From contig CAXBHL010000001.1 of NCBI GenBank assembly GCA_963975575.1, positions 1,488,001 to 1,552,000 on the forward strand: 64,000 bases of DNA. Reading direction: 5' to 3'. Below the pieces are notes generated by a model. The model searched no databases. It worked only from the letters and a program-made list of their open reading frames with translations, and was not told the DNA's origin. The translations under genes and the position numbers were made by a program. Each line of letters opens with the position of its first letter. Position 1 is the first letter of the stretch. The DNA comes from UBA6054 sp963975575. Lineage in GTDB: Bacteria; Planctomycetota; Phycisphaerae; Phycisphaerales; UBA1924. Below, in pieces: positions 12,139 to 21,238 of the stretch.

Positions 12139-12474
12139 TCAGACCTGCTCGCCGGCGCCCGGGCCGGGCTTGGCGGCCGGCTGGCCCGGGTTCAGCTCGA
12201 TCTGCCCGAACTGCTCCTCGTACTGCCGCACGGCGTTGCCCAGGGACATCACCAGACGCTTCGCACCCGCCCAGTTCATGATGACCCGGGATCCCACGCT
12301 GAACACGATGGTCGGCGGCTGATTCGGGATCTGCATCGGCAGGTTCAGACCGAAGTCCATCACCACCTCGTCCTGCGTGTTTGAGGTCCGGATGGTGTTC
12401 GCGTAGGTCGAGTGCATCTTGCTCTCGTCGATACGGAACTGGATCTGCTGCTGCTGGGGCTGGTTGTCGGCCAT
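12139..12474 (-). CDS. DUF3467 family protein
   Basis: A 111-residue protein matching DUF3467: a Q-rich start, then YANTIRTSNTQDEVVMDFG (about 25-45), a hydrophobic strand, SVGSRVIMNWAGAKRLVMSL (about 60-80) and RQYEEQFGQIEL. The family is small and uncharacterised. Start at the ATG at 12474 is supported by GAAGGA nine bases upstream. The open frame continues further upstream but only because it reads through the tRNA-Leu gene. It stands alone on the minus strand, 175 bp after the start of the moxR operon. Confidence 0.85.
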   Translation of the reverse strand: MADNQPQQQQIQFRIDESKMHSTYANTIRTSNTQDEVVMDFGLNLPMQIPNQPPTIVFSVGSRVIMNWAGAKRLVMSLGNAVRQYEEQFGQIELNPGQPAAKPGPGAGEQV

Positions 12475-12568
12475 GGTGGGGGGTCCTTCTCGTTTCTCTC
12501 GCGTCAACGCCGCCGCCGGGCTCCGGCCCGGCCGGTGGTCCCGTTCGGAGCAAACTCTATCCGGGAAA

Positions 12569-12651
12569 TGCCGGAGGGGGGACTTGAACCCCCACTCTGT
12601 TTCCAGAAGTGGATTTTGAATCCACCGCGTCTGCCATTCCGCCACTCCGGC
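12569..12651 (-). tRNA. tRNA-Leu(CAA)
   Basis: On the minus strand the acceptor stem GCCGGAG pairs with CTCCGGC, leaving an A discriminator. The anticodon arm is GTGGA-TTCAAAA-TCCAC, placing CAA at 34-36, which reads UUG leucine codons. A long class II variable arm (TCTG-GAAA-CAGA) and a T arm with GGGGG-TTCAAGT-CCCCC follow. The 3' CCA is not encoded. The gene is 83 nt. Confidence 0.96.
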
Positions 12652-12727
12652 GAGGGGCCGACATCCTATGCGCTTATCCCGGGCAACCGCGGGAGGACTC
12701 CAGCGAATCTGATCGCGGCCACGAGGC

Positions 12728-13855
12728 TCAGCCGGCCGATCGCGGGCGCACCGCCCGCTCATCCAGCCAGCGGTACAGCGCCGCCTCAAGCTTGGCGGCC
12801 GAACGGTCCCAGTCGAACTCTCGCGCAATCGCGTAACTTGATGCGCTCATCGCCCGCCAATCCTCCGGGTCGAGCCGGAGCACCCGCTCGATCCCGTCCG
12901 CCATCGCCTGCGCATCGCCCACGTCCACGAGGTATCCGTTCACGCCATCGCGCACGTAGTCTTCCGGTCCGCCGCATCGTGTACTCACAATCGGGCAGTG
13001 TCCCGCGGCGGCTTCCAGGCCCGGCATCCCGAACCCCTCGGCCGCAGACGGAACCAGCCAGCAGTCGCAGCGCTGATACAGCTTCGGGATCAGGTCCTGC
13101 GCGGGCTGGAGGTGGTACTCCAACCCCTCCGGCAACGTCCAACCGTCCGGAATCGGCTGCTGCCCAAATCCTATAAAACGAACGCCCGGCACCCGCTCCT
13201 GCACCCGCCGCAACGCCTCCAGCCCGACCGGAGTGTCCTTGAACACCGCGTCACGCATCAGCATCCCGACAGTGGGAGGATCGGACTTTTCTCGCGGCTC
13301 CGAGTCGAACTGCTTCCAGTTCACCCCGTTGGGCACCCTCAAGATTTCCGTGTGCCCGTATCCCTCCATCACCCGGGCCAGCCAGGACGAGATGACCACC
13401 TTCGGCCCTGGGATCGCATACGCCGCGTGGACCTCCTCGATCGGCCCGCCGTGTGTCTCGTGATGGCGCGCGTAGTGAATCTTCAACCCCTTGGAATCGG
13501 GCCACCCCGCGACCTCGCGCCAGACTCCCCACCAGCTTGAAAAGAGGACGTCCGCGTCGGGGACGACGACCGGGTCGAGCTTCCGCCGGGGAAACTGAAC
13601 CCGCGGGATTTCTCCGTGTTCGAGGTGATGCCGGTACCCGCTCTTGTGATGCTTGAACGCCAGCCCGAGTCGATGAAGAAACAGTCTGGGATGACGAAGG
13701 GACGGCCACCCGCGGCTCGGCGGGAGGTGAAACGTGGTCACCCGGTGGCCCCGCCGTGCCATCGCCTCTGCGATGAGCCGGTTCGACTTGATCCCGCCGG
13801 AAAGAGAGGGTCGCCCCTCCACCCAGTGGATGGTCAGCGGCCGTCCGTCAGGCAT
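12728..13855 (-). CDS. GT4-family glycosyltransferase
   Basis: A 375-residue retaining glycosyltransferase with GT-B architecture. The N-terminal half has the glycine-rich acceptor-side loop GRPSLSGGIKSNRLIAEAMARRGHRV split across residues 14-40. The C-terminal donor-binding half contains SAAEGFGMPGLEAAAGHCPI and VSTRCGGPEDYV, with the family's E-x7-E spacing. It would transfer an unknown sugar onto a lipid-linked or extracellular glycan. It is the last of four leftward cluster genes, and its ATG overlaps the sulfotransferase stop by 8 nt. The donor and acceptor cannot be predicted from sequence. Confidence 0.9.
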   Translation of the reverse strand: MPDGRPLTIHWVEGRPSLSGGIKSNRLIAEAMARRGHRVTTFHLPPSRGWPSLRHPRLFLHRLGLAFKHHKSGYRHHLEHGEIPRVQFPRRKLDPVVVPDADVLFSSWWGVWREVAGWPDSKGLKIHYARHHETHGGPIEEVHAAYAIPGPKVVISSWLARVMEGYGHTEILRVPNGVNWKQFDSEPREKSDPPTVGMLMRDAVFKDTPVGLEALRRVQERVPGVRFIGFGQQPIPDGWTLPEGLEYHLQPAQDLIPKLYQRCDCWLVPSAAEGFGMPGLEAAAGHCPIVSTRCGGPEDYVRDGVNGYLVDVGDAQAMADGIERVLRLDPEDWRAMSASSYAIAREFDWDRSAAKLEAALYRWLDERAVRPRSAG

Positions 13856-14774
13856 TGGACCCTCCGCCCATTTCAGCCCACGAGTGGTCCGGCGCGTAGC
13901 CCAGAGCGATCAGCAGCTCGCCGGCGATGTCTACGAACGTGGCACGCTCCTCCGGACGCAGGTCTGACACCCAGCGACCGACACTCCCGGACGAGATCGG
14001 CCCGGCCGCGCGATCGTTGTTCATGTTCTGCCCGGGCCGCGCGGCAGCGTCTGGGGTCGCGGTCATCATCCCGGCCTCGAACGCCTCGCCCACAAAGTCG
14101 CATACCCGGTGCATCTCACGCTCAGGATCCGCGACGAGTGACTCGTACCGCACTTCGAGGCATCGCGGGTGCTGTCGGAATGCCAGGCCGCGCATGGTGT
14201 CGCTCAGCCACCGCCGCGCGCTCAGGCCGACCGGATTGGTCACTCGGACCGGCACGATCTTCCCACCCCTGACCCGTTCCTTCGGATGATGGCGGAGCGA
14301 GCAGACCACATCGCGGCCGTCTCTGACGACATGAATGAAGCGACCGTTCGGATACCAAGTCAGCAGCCGCTCGATCGCCCTGACATTATTCGGAGTCTTC
14401 TCCACCCAGCGCGCTTTCGACTCGGCCGCCAGAAATGCTCCGGCAAACTCATCGGCGAACGCAACCAGACTGCCGGACCGTGCACGCATGACTTCGAGCT
14501 CGGCCATCGGAATGCCCCATGGCGCGGCGATGTTCTCCAGCCTGAACGGGAGGCCGTACAGCGATGTCTCCGGCCCGCACGCGAATCGCGAGTGCCGATT
14601 CAGCAGCTCTTTAAACAGGGTTGTGCCCGACCGCCCACAGCCGCCGACAAAGACCGCGTCCATTTCGGACCGCGACGAAAGGTCGTACCAGCCGCTGGCC
14701 TCGAGCCGTGCATCCGCTCTCAGATGCAGGCGTTTTCGCAGCCGTCGGCTCAGCTTCACCGGAATCTCGCTCAT
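13848..14774 (-). CDS. PAPS-dependent sulfotransferase family protein
   Basis: A 308-residue sulfotransferase. The 5'-phosphosulfate-binding loop GGCGRSGTTLFKELL lies at about 43-57, and the 3'-phosphate motif IHVVRDGRDVVCSLRHHPK near 148-166. Such enzymes move sulfate from PAPS to hydroxyl or amino groups. Beside a glycosyltransferase and a flippase, sulfation of a surface polysaccharide is the simplest reading; planctomycetes carry many such genes. Its start overlaps the upstream stop as ATGA, so it is probably translated from the same mRNA as the asparagine-synthase-like gene. Confidence 0.9.
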   Translation of the reverse strand: MSEIPVKLSRRLRKRLHLRADARLEASGWYDLSSRSEMDAVFVGGCGRSGTTLFKELLNRHSRFACGPETSLYGLPFRLENIAAPWGIPMAELEVMRARSGSLVAFADEFAGAFLAAESKARWVEKTPNNVRAIERLLTWYPNGRFIHVVRDGRDVVCSLRHHPKERVRGGKIVPVRVTNPVGLSARRWLSDTMRGLAFRQHPRCLEVRYESLVADPEREMHRVCDFVGEAFEAGMMTATPDAAARPGQNMNNDRAAGPISSGSVGRWVSDLRPEERATFVDIAGELLIALGYAPDHSWAEMGGGSNA

Positions 14775-16627
14775 GAACTCGGCTCCGAGGTTTCAGTGGA
14801 CCGTCGCTCGATTCCCTCCAGCCACAAGCCAAGCTGGAAGGCGATGTGGTTCGAGGTGGACGGCAGGTCATCCTGATACTCCGATAGCACGGCCTTGCCC
14901 CCTCTGGCAATCACACCGTCGAGGATCTCGGCCGCGCAGGATCGCGCCAATCGTTGCCGCCCCTCCACCCAGAAGGCAGACCGTCTTTGCATCACCACCG
15001 GGTTGACCCAGCTCGTTTCGACGTCGTTCCAGTCTTGTCCGGCTCCCGCCGAATATTCCCCCCTCGTCCGTGACTTCCGATCCCGACGAATCCGCGACGG
15101 TGACGCGTTCGCAGGCAACCCCGTATTCGCATTCTCTATGTCCGCAAGCATACCGCACAGCTCACAGAAGACCGAGTTAGTCAGCCGGCCGTCCACCCGA
15201 AGTCGGGGCGCAAACTCTCGGGACACGTCGACGACCGCCTGATGGGCGAAGAGCGTATCCGAACAAGTGATCCGGCTGTTTCCGAGCGTATGAGCCGAAT
15301 CGTCCTGCCGGGAACACGGCCAAAACCGGTGCCATTCATCTGCGGTCGTGGGGCGGACCTTGCGCACCACTTCGAGCCTCGTCTCTTTCCGATCACGGAC
15401 GCGCCGGCGAATCTCAGGCACCAGCGCCGCCTCGATCGCCTCTCTGCCGGTGGTGTGTCCCGGCCCAGCCCGCTTGGCCGGCTCGGGCCCTTTCACCGTG
15501 CGACGGAGCATTTCGCGCACTCCGACGGGGCGCAGCGATTGTCTCCTGTCCAGAGGCATGAAGTGATCCTTGAGCAGCGTGTCGCTGAGTTGCCCGCCGA
15601 TGATGACGTCGAATGAATTCGCCAGGCCGTTGTCGAACAGGCACACGCCGTGGCAGTTGGCCCGGAGTTCCATCCCGATGAGATCCAACCCCCGGCCCAC
15701 GAGCGCGGGAAAGTAGTCTTCACCCCGCAACACTGCGACGCGGTCAACCCCCGCGGCCCGCGACACCTCCGACGCGACCCGGGTTTCCCGATTCTCCCGC
15801 GTGACATAGGTCAGCGCCGTCACGTCACAGTCGGCGGGCATCGCCGCGAGTACCGCTCGCGAGTCGAATCCGCCACTCAGAAGGACACCAACGCGCTCAC
15901 AGTCCCGAACAAGATCGGCCCCGGCCTCCCGGAGAGCGGAACCGAGGCGATCGCGGATTGTTGACCGGCCGGGAAACGACGCCGGTTCGGTCGGTTCCCA
16001 CATCACACGTGAACGCAGCTCCCGCTCGATCGCGTCGACGATGACGACCGAGCACGGATCCAGCTCACGGATTCCGTTCCGAGTCGTGAAGGGAAACGTG
16101 ACGTAGTTGTGTGCGAACAGCTCCCCGACCGACACCGGGTCGATGTCCGAATCCAATCCGGTGGCCACCGCGAGCGACTCCAGATGCGTGCCCAGCCCCC
16201 GCAGCGAACCCGCGGAATCACGCGCCGCGTACACCGGCCGAAACCCCATGTGATCCGTTATCACCACAACAGAATGCTCACTGATCTCGAAGATCGCGTA
16301 CATGCCGGAAAGGGCGTCAGAAACGCCGTCTGCGCACTCCGCCACCGATCGACCGCTGGCCACACGGTGAACCCAGGCGCCGAACGCGTCAGAATCGCGA
16401 CCCACGCCCGTGCCACGGACGGTCGGGCGCCCGACGCAGGCGATGGTCCGGCCCCCGGTCGTCGAGGGCGCAAAGCCCCGTCCCAGGGGCTGCTGCAGCA
16501 CCGCCTGGCCCCATGCAAACCGCATCTCATGGATTTTGTGGCCCCTCATCCCGGGACGTTCACGCAGCGACGCCCGCCCCCCGGCCGCGTCACGTCCTTC
16601 ACCAAACAGAATGAGGATGTCGGCCAT
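14771..16627 (-). CDS. Asparagine synthase-like protein lacking the glutaminase cysteine
   Basis: A 618-residue protein with a degenerate N-terminal Ntn-type domain (about 1-200) and a C-terminal ATP-pyrophosphatase synthetase domain marked by VGVLLSGGFDSRAVLAAM (SGGxDS loop, about 245). The N-terminus is MADILILFGEG, so the Cys2 nucleophile of glutamine-dependent AsnB is absent. Glutamine-driven amide transfer is therefore unlikely; it may use another nitrogen donor or adenylate a different acid. Such AsnB paralogues are common in surface-glycan clusters. The start at 16627 has GAGGAG four bases upstream. The protein is probably cytoplasmic. Confidence 0.82.
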   Translation of the reverse strand: MADILILFGEGRDAAGGRASLRERPGMRGHKIHEMRFAWGQAVLQQPLGRGFAPSTTGGRTIACVGRPTVRGTGVGRDSDAFGAWVHRVASGRSVAECADGVSDALSGMYAIFEISEHSVVVITDHMGFRPVYAARDSAGSLRGLGTHLESLAVATGLDSDIDPVSVGELFAHNYVTFPFTTRNGIRELDPCSVVIVDAIERELRSRVMWEPTEPASFPGRSTIRDRLGSALREAGADLVRDCERVGVLLSGGFDSRAVLAAMPADCDVTALTYVTRENRETRVASEVSRAAGVDRVAVLRGEDYFPALVGRGLDLIGMELRANCHGVCLFDNGLANSFDVIIGGQLSDTLLKDHFMPLDRRQSLRPVGVREMLRRTVKGPEPAKRAGPGHTTGREAIEAALVPEIRRRVRDRKETRLEVVRKVRPTTADEWHRFWPCSRQDDSAHTLGNSRITCSDTLFAHQAVVDVSREFAPRLRVDGRLTNSVFCELCGMLADIENANTGLPANASPSRIRRDRKSRTRGEYSAGAGQDWNDVETSWVNPVVMQRRSAFWVEGRQRLARSCAAEILDGVIARGGKAVLSEYQDDLPSTSNHIAFQLGLWLEGIERRSTETSEPSS

Positions 16628-16784
16628 GGTTCTCCTCGATCATATAACCCACACCAGATCCCTGTCGCTCACAGATCCCGGCAAGTCGGACGGAATCGAC
16701 TTCACGAGCCCGCCGTCCGACACGCACATCGGAAACATTCCATCGATGCCCGCATCTTTCTCCGCCGGATCCGCACCGGCCCTC

Positions 16785-18236
16785 TCACCAGACCGTCACC
16801 GCCTTCACAAGAACCGCGGCAAGAAGCACGACCAACAGGATCTGGTCGCTGGTGGCCTTCAGTTCGGGCACGGTCCGCCGCGTCATCGACCGCTGGAAGA
16901 GCAACGAAACACCCTCCGAGATCGCCATGCCCGCGCAGAAGCCCTCCAAACCGCCCGTCCAGACGGACATCGCCGACGCGAGCGGCAGCGCCGCGAGCAC
17001 CCGCACGGCGTTGGAGAGCATCGCCCGTTTCGAGTTGCCGGCCGCGAGCATCAGCCCGAACTGGCTGGCCCGCATCATCGCGAAGTAGCCTCCGACGGAA
17101 AGGATTGTCAGGGCGGGACCCGCGCCCGAATAGCGGGAGTCGTACATCACCGAGACGAGCCACTCGCCGAAAAACAACAGCAGCAGCGGGACCGCGAAAG
17201 CGGGCGCGGACAGAATTGAGAACTTGGAAGTGACCCTGTTGACCCGTTCGGTGCCCCCCTTGTTGAGCACCTCCGAGTAGACAGGCAGCAGGACCTTGCC
17301 CGCGATCTGCCTCAGGACGTTCATCGGGATGAGCAGGAACGTCATCGCAAGCGTATAGAACGTCAGATCATTGATGGAGAGAATCTTCGGCAACAACAGC
17401 CGGTCCCCGCTCTGCGAAAGAAACGTCAGGGCCGTCGAGAGGAAAATCCACTTCCCGAATCGGAGCAACTCCCTGACCGCCGTGGTGTCCCAGCGAAGGC
17501 GGTGGGGATGCGTGCTCAGCACCCGAAACCCCAGCAAGATGCTCAGCGCCGACGAGACGATCGCCCCGCCGGCCAGCGCCCAGACCGTCGGATGAAAAAC
17601 GGCCCAGACGATGGTCGCGACAATACCAACAACCTGGGTGATCAGCTCCACGATCGTCAACTTGCCCAGGCTGAGCCGCCGATTCGCCGTGGCGTATCCG
17701 GTCGTCTGAAACCCCCGAATAGCCGCGGTGGCGCCGATCACGCAGAGCACCGGGAAGAGCGTCGCGTTCTCGTACAGCAACGCGACCGGATAGGCGATCG
17801 CGCACGCGATCGTCCACAACGCGAAGCCGCGGATGATCTGGATCGTCCATGCGGTGTTCAGAAAGTCGGGGTCCTCCCCACGCTTGTTCTGAATGATCGA
17901 TGGCCGGATTCCGATGTCGCTGAACATCTGCAATCCCACCATGAAGACGTTGGCCAAGGCCATGATGCCGAACGCCTCTGGGAACAGCAGCCGGGTCAGG
18001 ATGAGCGTTGATCCCAATCGGATCACCTGCTGCGCTCCGAAACCAGCCAGCGTCCACGCCGACCCACGGATCGCCTTCGCCCTGAGCTTGTCCCCCCGCA
18101 TCGACCGCGCCGCCGGATGCTCCATCAGGCGCTCGCGCAAACCCCTCCCCCGCGCCGGCAGAACTTCTTCTGCCTGCTCCGAACCGTGGGCGCTCACGAC
18201 CCAAACCCCCGGTTCACGACCTGCCCCGGGCAACAT
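16785..18236 (-). CDS. Oligosaccharide flippase (Wzx/polysaccharide biosynthesis family)
   Basis: A protein of up to 483 residues with about 12-14 transmembrane segments, of the MOP superfamily branch that flips lipid-linked oligosaccharides. After a basic lead (RGDKLRAKAIRGSAWTLAG) comes the conserved start of the membrane domain, LILTRLLFPEAFGIMALA, then NTAWTIQIIRG. It opens the leftward glycan cluster, 157 bp before the asparagine-synthase-like gene. The start is uncertain: ATG at 18236, a GTG at 18197 with a GGGGG tract upstream, and internal ATGs near residues 38-46 are all possible. Confidence 0.88.
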   Translation of the reverse strand: MLPGAGREPGVWVVSAHGSEQAEEVLPARGRGLRERLMEHPAARSMRGDKLRAKAIRGSAWTLAGFGAQQVIRLGSTLILTRLLFPEAFGIMALANVFMVGLQMFSDIGIRPSIIQNKRGEDPDFLNTAWTIQIIRGFALWTIACAIAYPVALLYENATLFPVLCVIGATAAIRGFQTTGYATANRRLSLGKLTIVELITQVVGIVATIVWAVFHPTVWALAGGAIVSSALSILLGFRVLSTHPHRLRWDTTAVRELLRFGKWIFLSTALTFLSQSGDRLLLPKILSINDLTFYTLAMTFLLIPMNVLRQIAGKVLLPVYSEVLNKGGTERVNRVTSKFSILSAPAFAVPLLLLFFGEWLVSVMYDSRYSGAGPALTILSVGGYFAMMRASQFGLMLAAGNSKRAMLSNAVRVLAALPLASAMSVWTGGLEGFCAGMAISEGVSLLFQRSMTRRTVPELKATSDQILLVVLLAAVLVKAVTVW

Positions 18237-18390
18237 TCATGTGCGTAGTCGGTCGCCACTACCGAATCCTCTCATCCGCCCGCCCGGGCGACGCCCGGGC
18301 CCACGAACATCGGCAGGATTCCGCCCATTCGGACACCGCAACCCCAGAAGCCATCCTTCACCAAACTCACCCCGGACGCAGAGCCGATAC

Positions 18391-18419
18391 CTGACTCCCA
18401 CCCTACACTCCCTCCCCCC
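18391..18419 (+). promoter_or_regulatory. Possible sigma-70-type promoter of trigger factor
   Basis: CTGACT (18391-18396) and TACACT (18414-18419) are separated by 17 bp; each matches four of six consensus positions. They would start transcription near 18426, leaving a leader of about 80 nt before the ATG at 18509. In this GC-rich DNA the pair stands out modestly. It is a weak prediction. Confidence 0.3.
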
Positions 18420-18508
18420 GATCCAACCCCGGGGGCCGACCCGGGACGGACGCGTGCCCAGGCGGGTCGGAACAGCACCGCACGCACTCATTCTGATCGG
18501 AATCACCC

Positions 18509-19870
18509 ATGTCGAGCCAGTCCAATCAAGTCAAGATCGAAGACGCCGGCCCTTGCCGCAAGAAGATCTCCATCGAGATCCCTTCCTCCGCGGTCGACGA
18601 GACCATCCAGGAATCGTACGCCACCGTGGCCCACGAGGCGTCGCTGCCAGGCTTCCGCAAGGGCCGGGCCCCCAAGCGGCTGATCGAAAAACGCTTCGGC
18701 GGCTACGTCCGCAACGAGGCCCGCGGCCGCCTGCTCAGCCAGGCCTACCAGGACGCAGTCGAGTCCAATAACCTCAAGGTCCTCGGCCAGCCCCCGGCCT
18801 CCGCCTTCGAGAACGTCGAGGTCGAGCCCGGCAAGCCCATCAAGCTCGAGCTCGAGGTCGAGGTCATGCCCGAGTTCGAGCTCCCTGAGCTCAAAGGCAT
18901 CAAGGTGCTCAAGCCCGACTCGACCCTCCCCGAGGGCCTGATCGACGAGGAGATCAAGAAGATCTGCGTCAACGAGGGCACCCTCGAGGACCGCGAGTCC
19001 CCCGAGCCCGGCGACTACCTCATGGGCAAGGCCGTCATGACCGACGCCGACGGCACCGAACACTACAACATCGACGGCGCGGTCGTCCAGATCCCGCCCG
19101 CCGACGGCGACGGCTCGGGCATGATCCTCGGCGTCCTCGTCGCCGACTTCGCCAAGCAGATCGGCACCCCCAAAGCTGAGGACGAGGTGACCGTTAAGGT
19201 CACCGGGCCCGAGAACCACGAGGTCGAGGCCATCCGCGGCAAGGCCCTGACGATCACCTACAGCGTCGCCAACGTCTACAAGATCATCCCCGCGCCCATC
19301 GCCGACATCGTCGCCAAGTACGGTCTCGCCAGCGATGAGCAGCTCCGCGAAATGGTCACCTCCCGCCTCCAGCAGCGGGCCGACGTCCAGCAGCAGGGGG
19401 TCATGCGTCAGCAGGTCGCCAAGCACCTCGCCGACAACACCAAGATCGATCTGCCCGAGGGCCTCACCAGCCAGCAGGCCGCCCGCAACCTCGAACGCCG
19501 CCGCATGGAACTCATGTACCGCGGCGTCGACCAGCGCGAGATCGAGACCCACATGGCCGAGCTCCGCGCCGCCTCGGCCGACTCGGCCGTCCGCGAGCTC
19601 AAGCAGCTCTTCATCCTCAACAAGGCCGCCGAGCAGCTCGACGTCAAGGTCGACGAGCAGGAGCTCAACGCCCAGATCGTCCGCATCGCCGCCGAGCAGG
19701 GTCAGCGCCCCGAAGCTGTTCGCGACTCCCTGATCAAGAACGGCCAGATCCAGACCCTGTTCCAGCAGGTCCGCGAGCACAAGACCATGGACGCCATCCT
19801 CGCCGACGCGGTCGTCGAGGAGGTCTCCGCCGACGAGTTCAACAAGCGGATGAAGGACGCCGCCGACTGA
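18509..19870 (+). CDS. tig: Trigger factor (ribosome-associated chaperone and peptidyl-prolyl isomerase)
   Basis: A 453-residue protein with the ribosome-binding signature in its N-terminal domain (LPGFRKGRAPKRLIEKRFG, about 47-65), a weakly conserved FKBP-like middle domain (about 150-245) and the long helical C-terminal chaperone domain (about 260-440), in full-family length and order. It binds nascent chains at the ribosome exit. It is usually followed by clpP-clpX, but here it stands alone and ends at a strong intrinsic terminator. There is no clear Shine-Dalgarno sequence. Confidence 0.95.
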   Translation: MSSQSNQVKIEDAGPCRKKISIEIPSSAVDETIQESYATVAHEASLPGFRKGRAPKRLIEKRFGGYVRNEARGRLLSQAYQDAVESNNLKVLGQPPASAFENVEVEPGKPIKLELEVEVMPEFELPELKGIKVLKPDSTLPEGLIDEEIKKICVNEGTLEDRESPEPGDYLMGKAVMTDADGTEHYNIDGAVVQIPPADGDGSGMILGVLVADFAKQIGTPKAEDEVTVKVTGPENHEVEAIRGKALTITYSVANVYKIIPAPIADIVAKYGLASDEQLREMVTSRLQQRADVQQQGVMRQQVAKHLADNTKIDLPEGLTSQQAARNLERRRMELMYRGVDQREIETHMAELRAASADSAVRELKQLFILNKAAEQLDVKVDEQELNAQIVRIAAEQGQRPEAVRDSLIKNGQIQTLFQQVREHKTMDAILADAVVEEVSADEFNKRMKDAAD

Positions 19871-19935
19871 CGCCGCTCGGCAAGCGCCGCCTGCCCGTCC
19901 AGGTCACGCGTCGGATCACCAAAACGACTCCCCAC

Positions 19936-19958
19936 GCCCGGCCCCGCCGGGCTTTTTT
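19936..19958 (+). terminator. Intrinsic terminator downstream of trigger factor
   Basis: A perfect 7-bp GC stem (GCCCGGC / GCCGGGC) with a three-base CCC loop is followed directly by six T residues. It lies 66 bp after the trigger-factor stop and is the clearest rho-independent terminator in the window. Confidence 0.9.
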
Positions 19959-19983
19959 ATTGCCCGCGCCCGATCCATCCACC

Positions 19984-20015
19984 AAAGGGCCCGGCCCCAC
20001 GAAAGGGACCGGGCC
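19984..20015 (-). terminator. Probable terminator for the Tyr/Asp-rich protein gene
   Basis: An 11-bp stem with one mismatch (19988-19998 with 20005-20015) and loop ACGAAA. Read on the minus strand it lies about 33 bp after the stop of the gene at 20048 and is followed by a short CCCTTT rather than a long T run. It probably separates this gene from the convergent trigger-factor gene. Confidence 0.55.
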
Positions 20016-20047
20016 ATCCCACCTTGAACTGGATACGACCGTGCGGA

Positions 20048-21238
20048 TCAGCTGTCCGAGTCCGCCGACGCGCTCGCCGATTGGCCTCGGATGCGGCTCA
20101 CGTCGATCACGCTGCGCCCGTCCATGGTGCGACGGGTCCCATCGATGCGGACCCGGTCGCCCTTCTTCATGCGCAGCCGCTCGGCCTGCTCACTCTGAAC
20201 GGCCAGCACGTACGTGCCGCCCTCGGCAAGCTCGACCTTGTACAACGCATGCCCGGCAACGTCACGGGCGGAACGCCACACGTCGCGGACGCGCCCTTCG
20301 ACCGACATCGCATCGCCCATCGACGCGTTCTCGGCTCTCCAGGCCCGATCACCCGAGGTGCCGTTGAACTCGCGGTCACGCCGGGCGGAATCGCCGTACG
20401 CGTGGCTCGGTTCCTTGCGCAGCTTCACGGTCTCGTCGCCGACCCGCAGCTTCTGGACCACGACGTGCTGGCCGTCCGAATGGTCGCCCCGCTCGCCGAT
20501 CAGCGTCACACGATCGCCCTTCTCGAACGGCAGCCGGTCCCGCGTCATCTTGGGCCCCAGGTCGGCCACAACGGCCTTGCCGTTGTCCATCTGAAGCTTA
20601 ACGACCAGGTGGTCGTCCGGAACGCCGTCCGGGTTCACCCGGGAGATGCGTTCGATGCTGCCGCGCTTCTGGACCTTCCAGGACATGTCGGCCTTGGGCG
20701 TAGCTCGATCCGACGAACCATTCGCGCGGTCGCCGCGCCGGCGTGTGTCATCGCGAGATCGCTCGCGCGACGCCTGCTCGCTGTCGGCCGTGCGGATCGT
20801 TCCAAAATAGTAGTACGTCGGGTCGAAGGTGTACTCGGACCCGTTGTCGTAGAACCCGTCGTAGTAACCCTCTGTGTACGCCGTGCTGTAGGCGCGGGTC
20901 CAATCGGCGTCCCAGTGGTCATAGCCGAACTCGTCGTCGTAGTACCCGTCGTAGTAGCCGTCGTAGTACGCGCTGTAGCCGTACATCGACGGGTCATAGC
21001 CATCAGACCAAACGTAGTACGAGGTGTCGTAGTAGCCATCGTAGTGCCAGTCGTCATCGGTGGTGTCGTAGCCCCAGTCCTCGTCGTCGAACCAGTCGGA
21101 GGGGTCGTACCACTCCTCCTCGTGCCACCCTTCATCCGGCTCGTACTCGTAATCGGTCTGGGCCGAGGCCGCCTGCGTCAGCGCCAGCGGCGTCGAAGCG
21201 GCGAGCATCAGGGCCAGTGTGGTGTTCATGCGTGCCAT
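20048..21238 (-). CDS. Secreted Tyr/Asp-rich protein with two OB-like C-terminal repeats
   Basis: A 396-residue protein that I cannot assign to a known family. A signal peptide (about 1-27, ending AASAQ) is followed by about 120 residues extremely rich in Tyr, Asp, Trp and Gly with repeats such as YYDGYYDGYYDDEFGYD. Next come a basic Arg/Asp/Ser linker and two related small beta-rich modules (about 190-265 and 300-385), each with a KGDRV core (FEKGDRVTLIG; MKKGDRVRIDG), resembling OB-fold stress proteins. AAGGAG seven bases upstream fixes the start at 21238. Export and an adhesive, metal-binding or radical-scavenging coat are conceivable but unproven. Confidence 0.75.
   Translation of the reverse strand: MARMNTTLALMLAASTPLALTQAASAQTDYEYEPDEGWHEEEWYDPSDWFDDEDWGYDTTDDDWHYDGYYDTSYYVWSDGYDPSMYGYSAYYDGYYDGYYDDEFGYDHWDADWTRAYSTAYTEGYYDGFYDNGSEYTFDPTYYYFGTIRTADSEQASRERSRDDTRRRGDRANGSSDRATPKADMSWKVQKRGSIERISRVNPDGVPDDHLVVKLQMDNGKAVVADLGPKMTRDRLPFEKGDRVTLIGERGDHSDGQHVVVQKLRVGDETVKLRKEPSHAYGDSARRDREFNGTSGDRAWRAENASMGDAMSVEGRVRDVWRSARDVAGHALYKVELAEGGTYVLAVQSEQAERLRMKKGDRVRIDGTRRTMDGRSVIDVSRIRGQSASASADSDS

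Noticed and set aside
12475..12828. An N-terminal extension of the DUF3467 gene through the tRNA region
   Set aside because: It reads tRNA-Leu as protein (GVAEWQTRWIQNP-type peptide). The ATG at 12474 has a good ribosome-binding site and fits the family.
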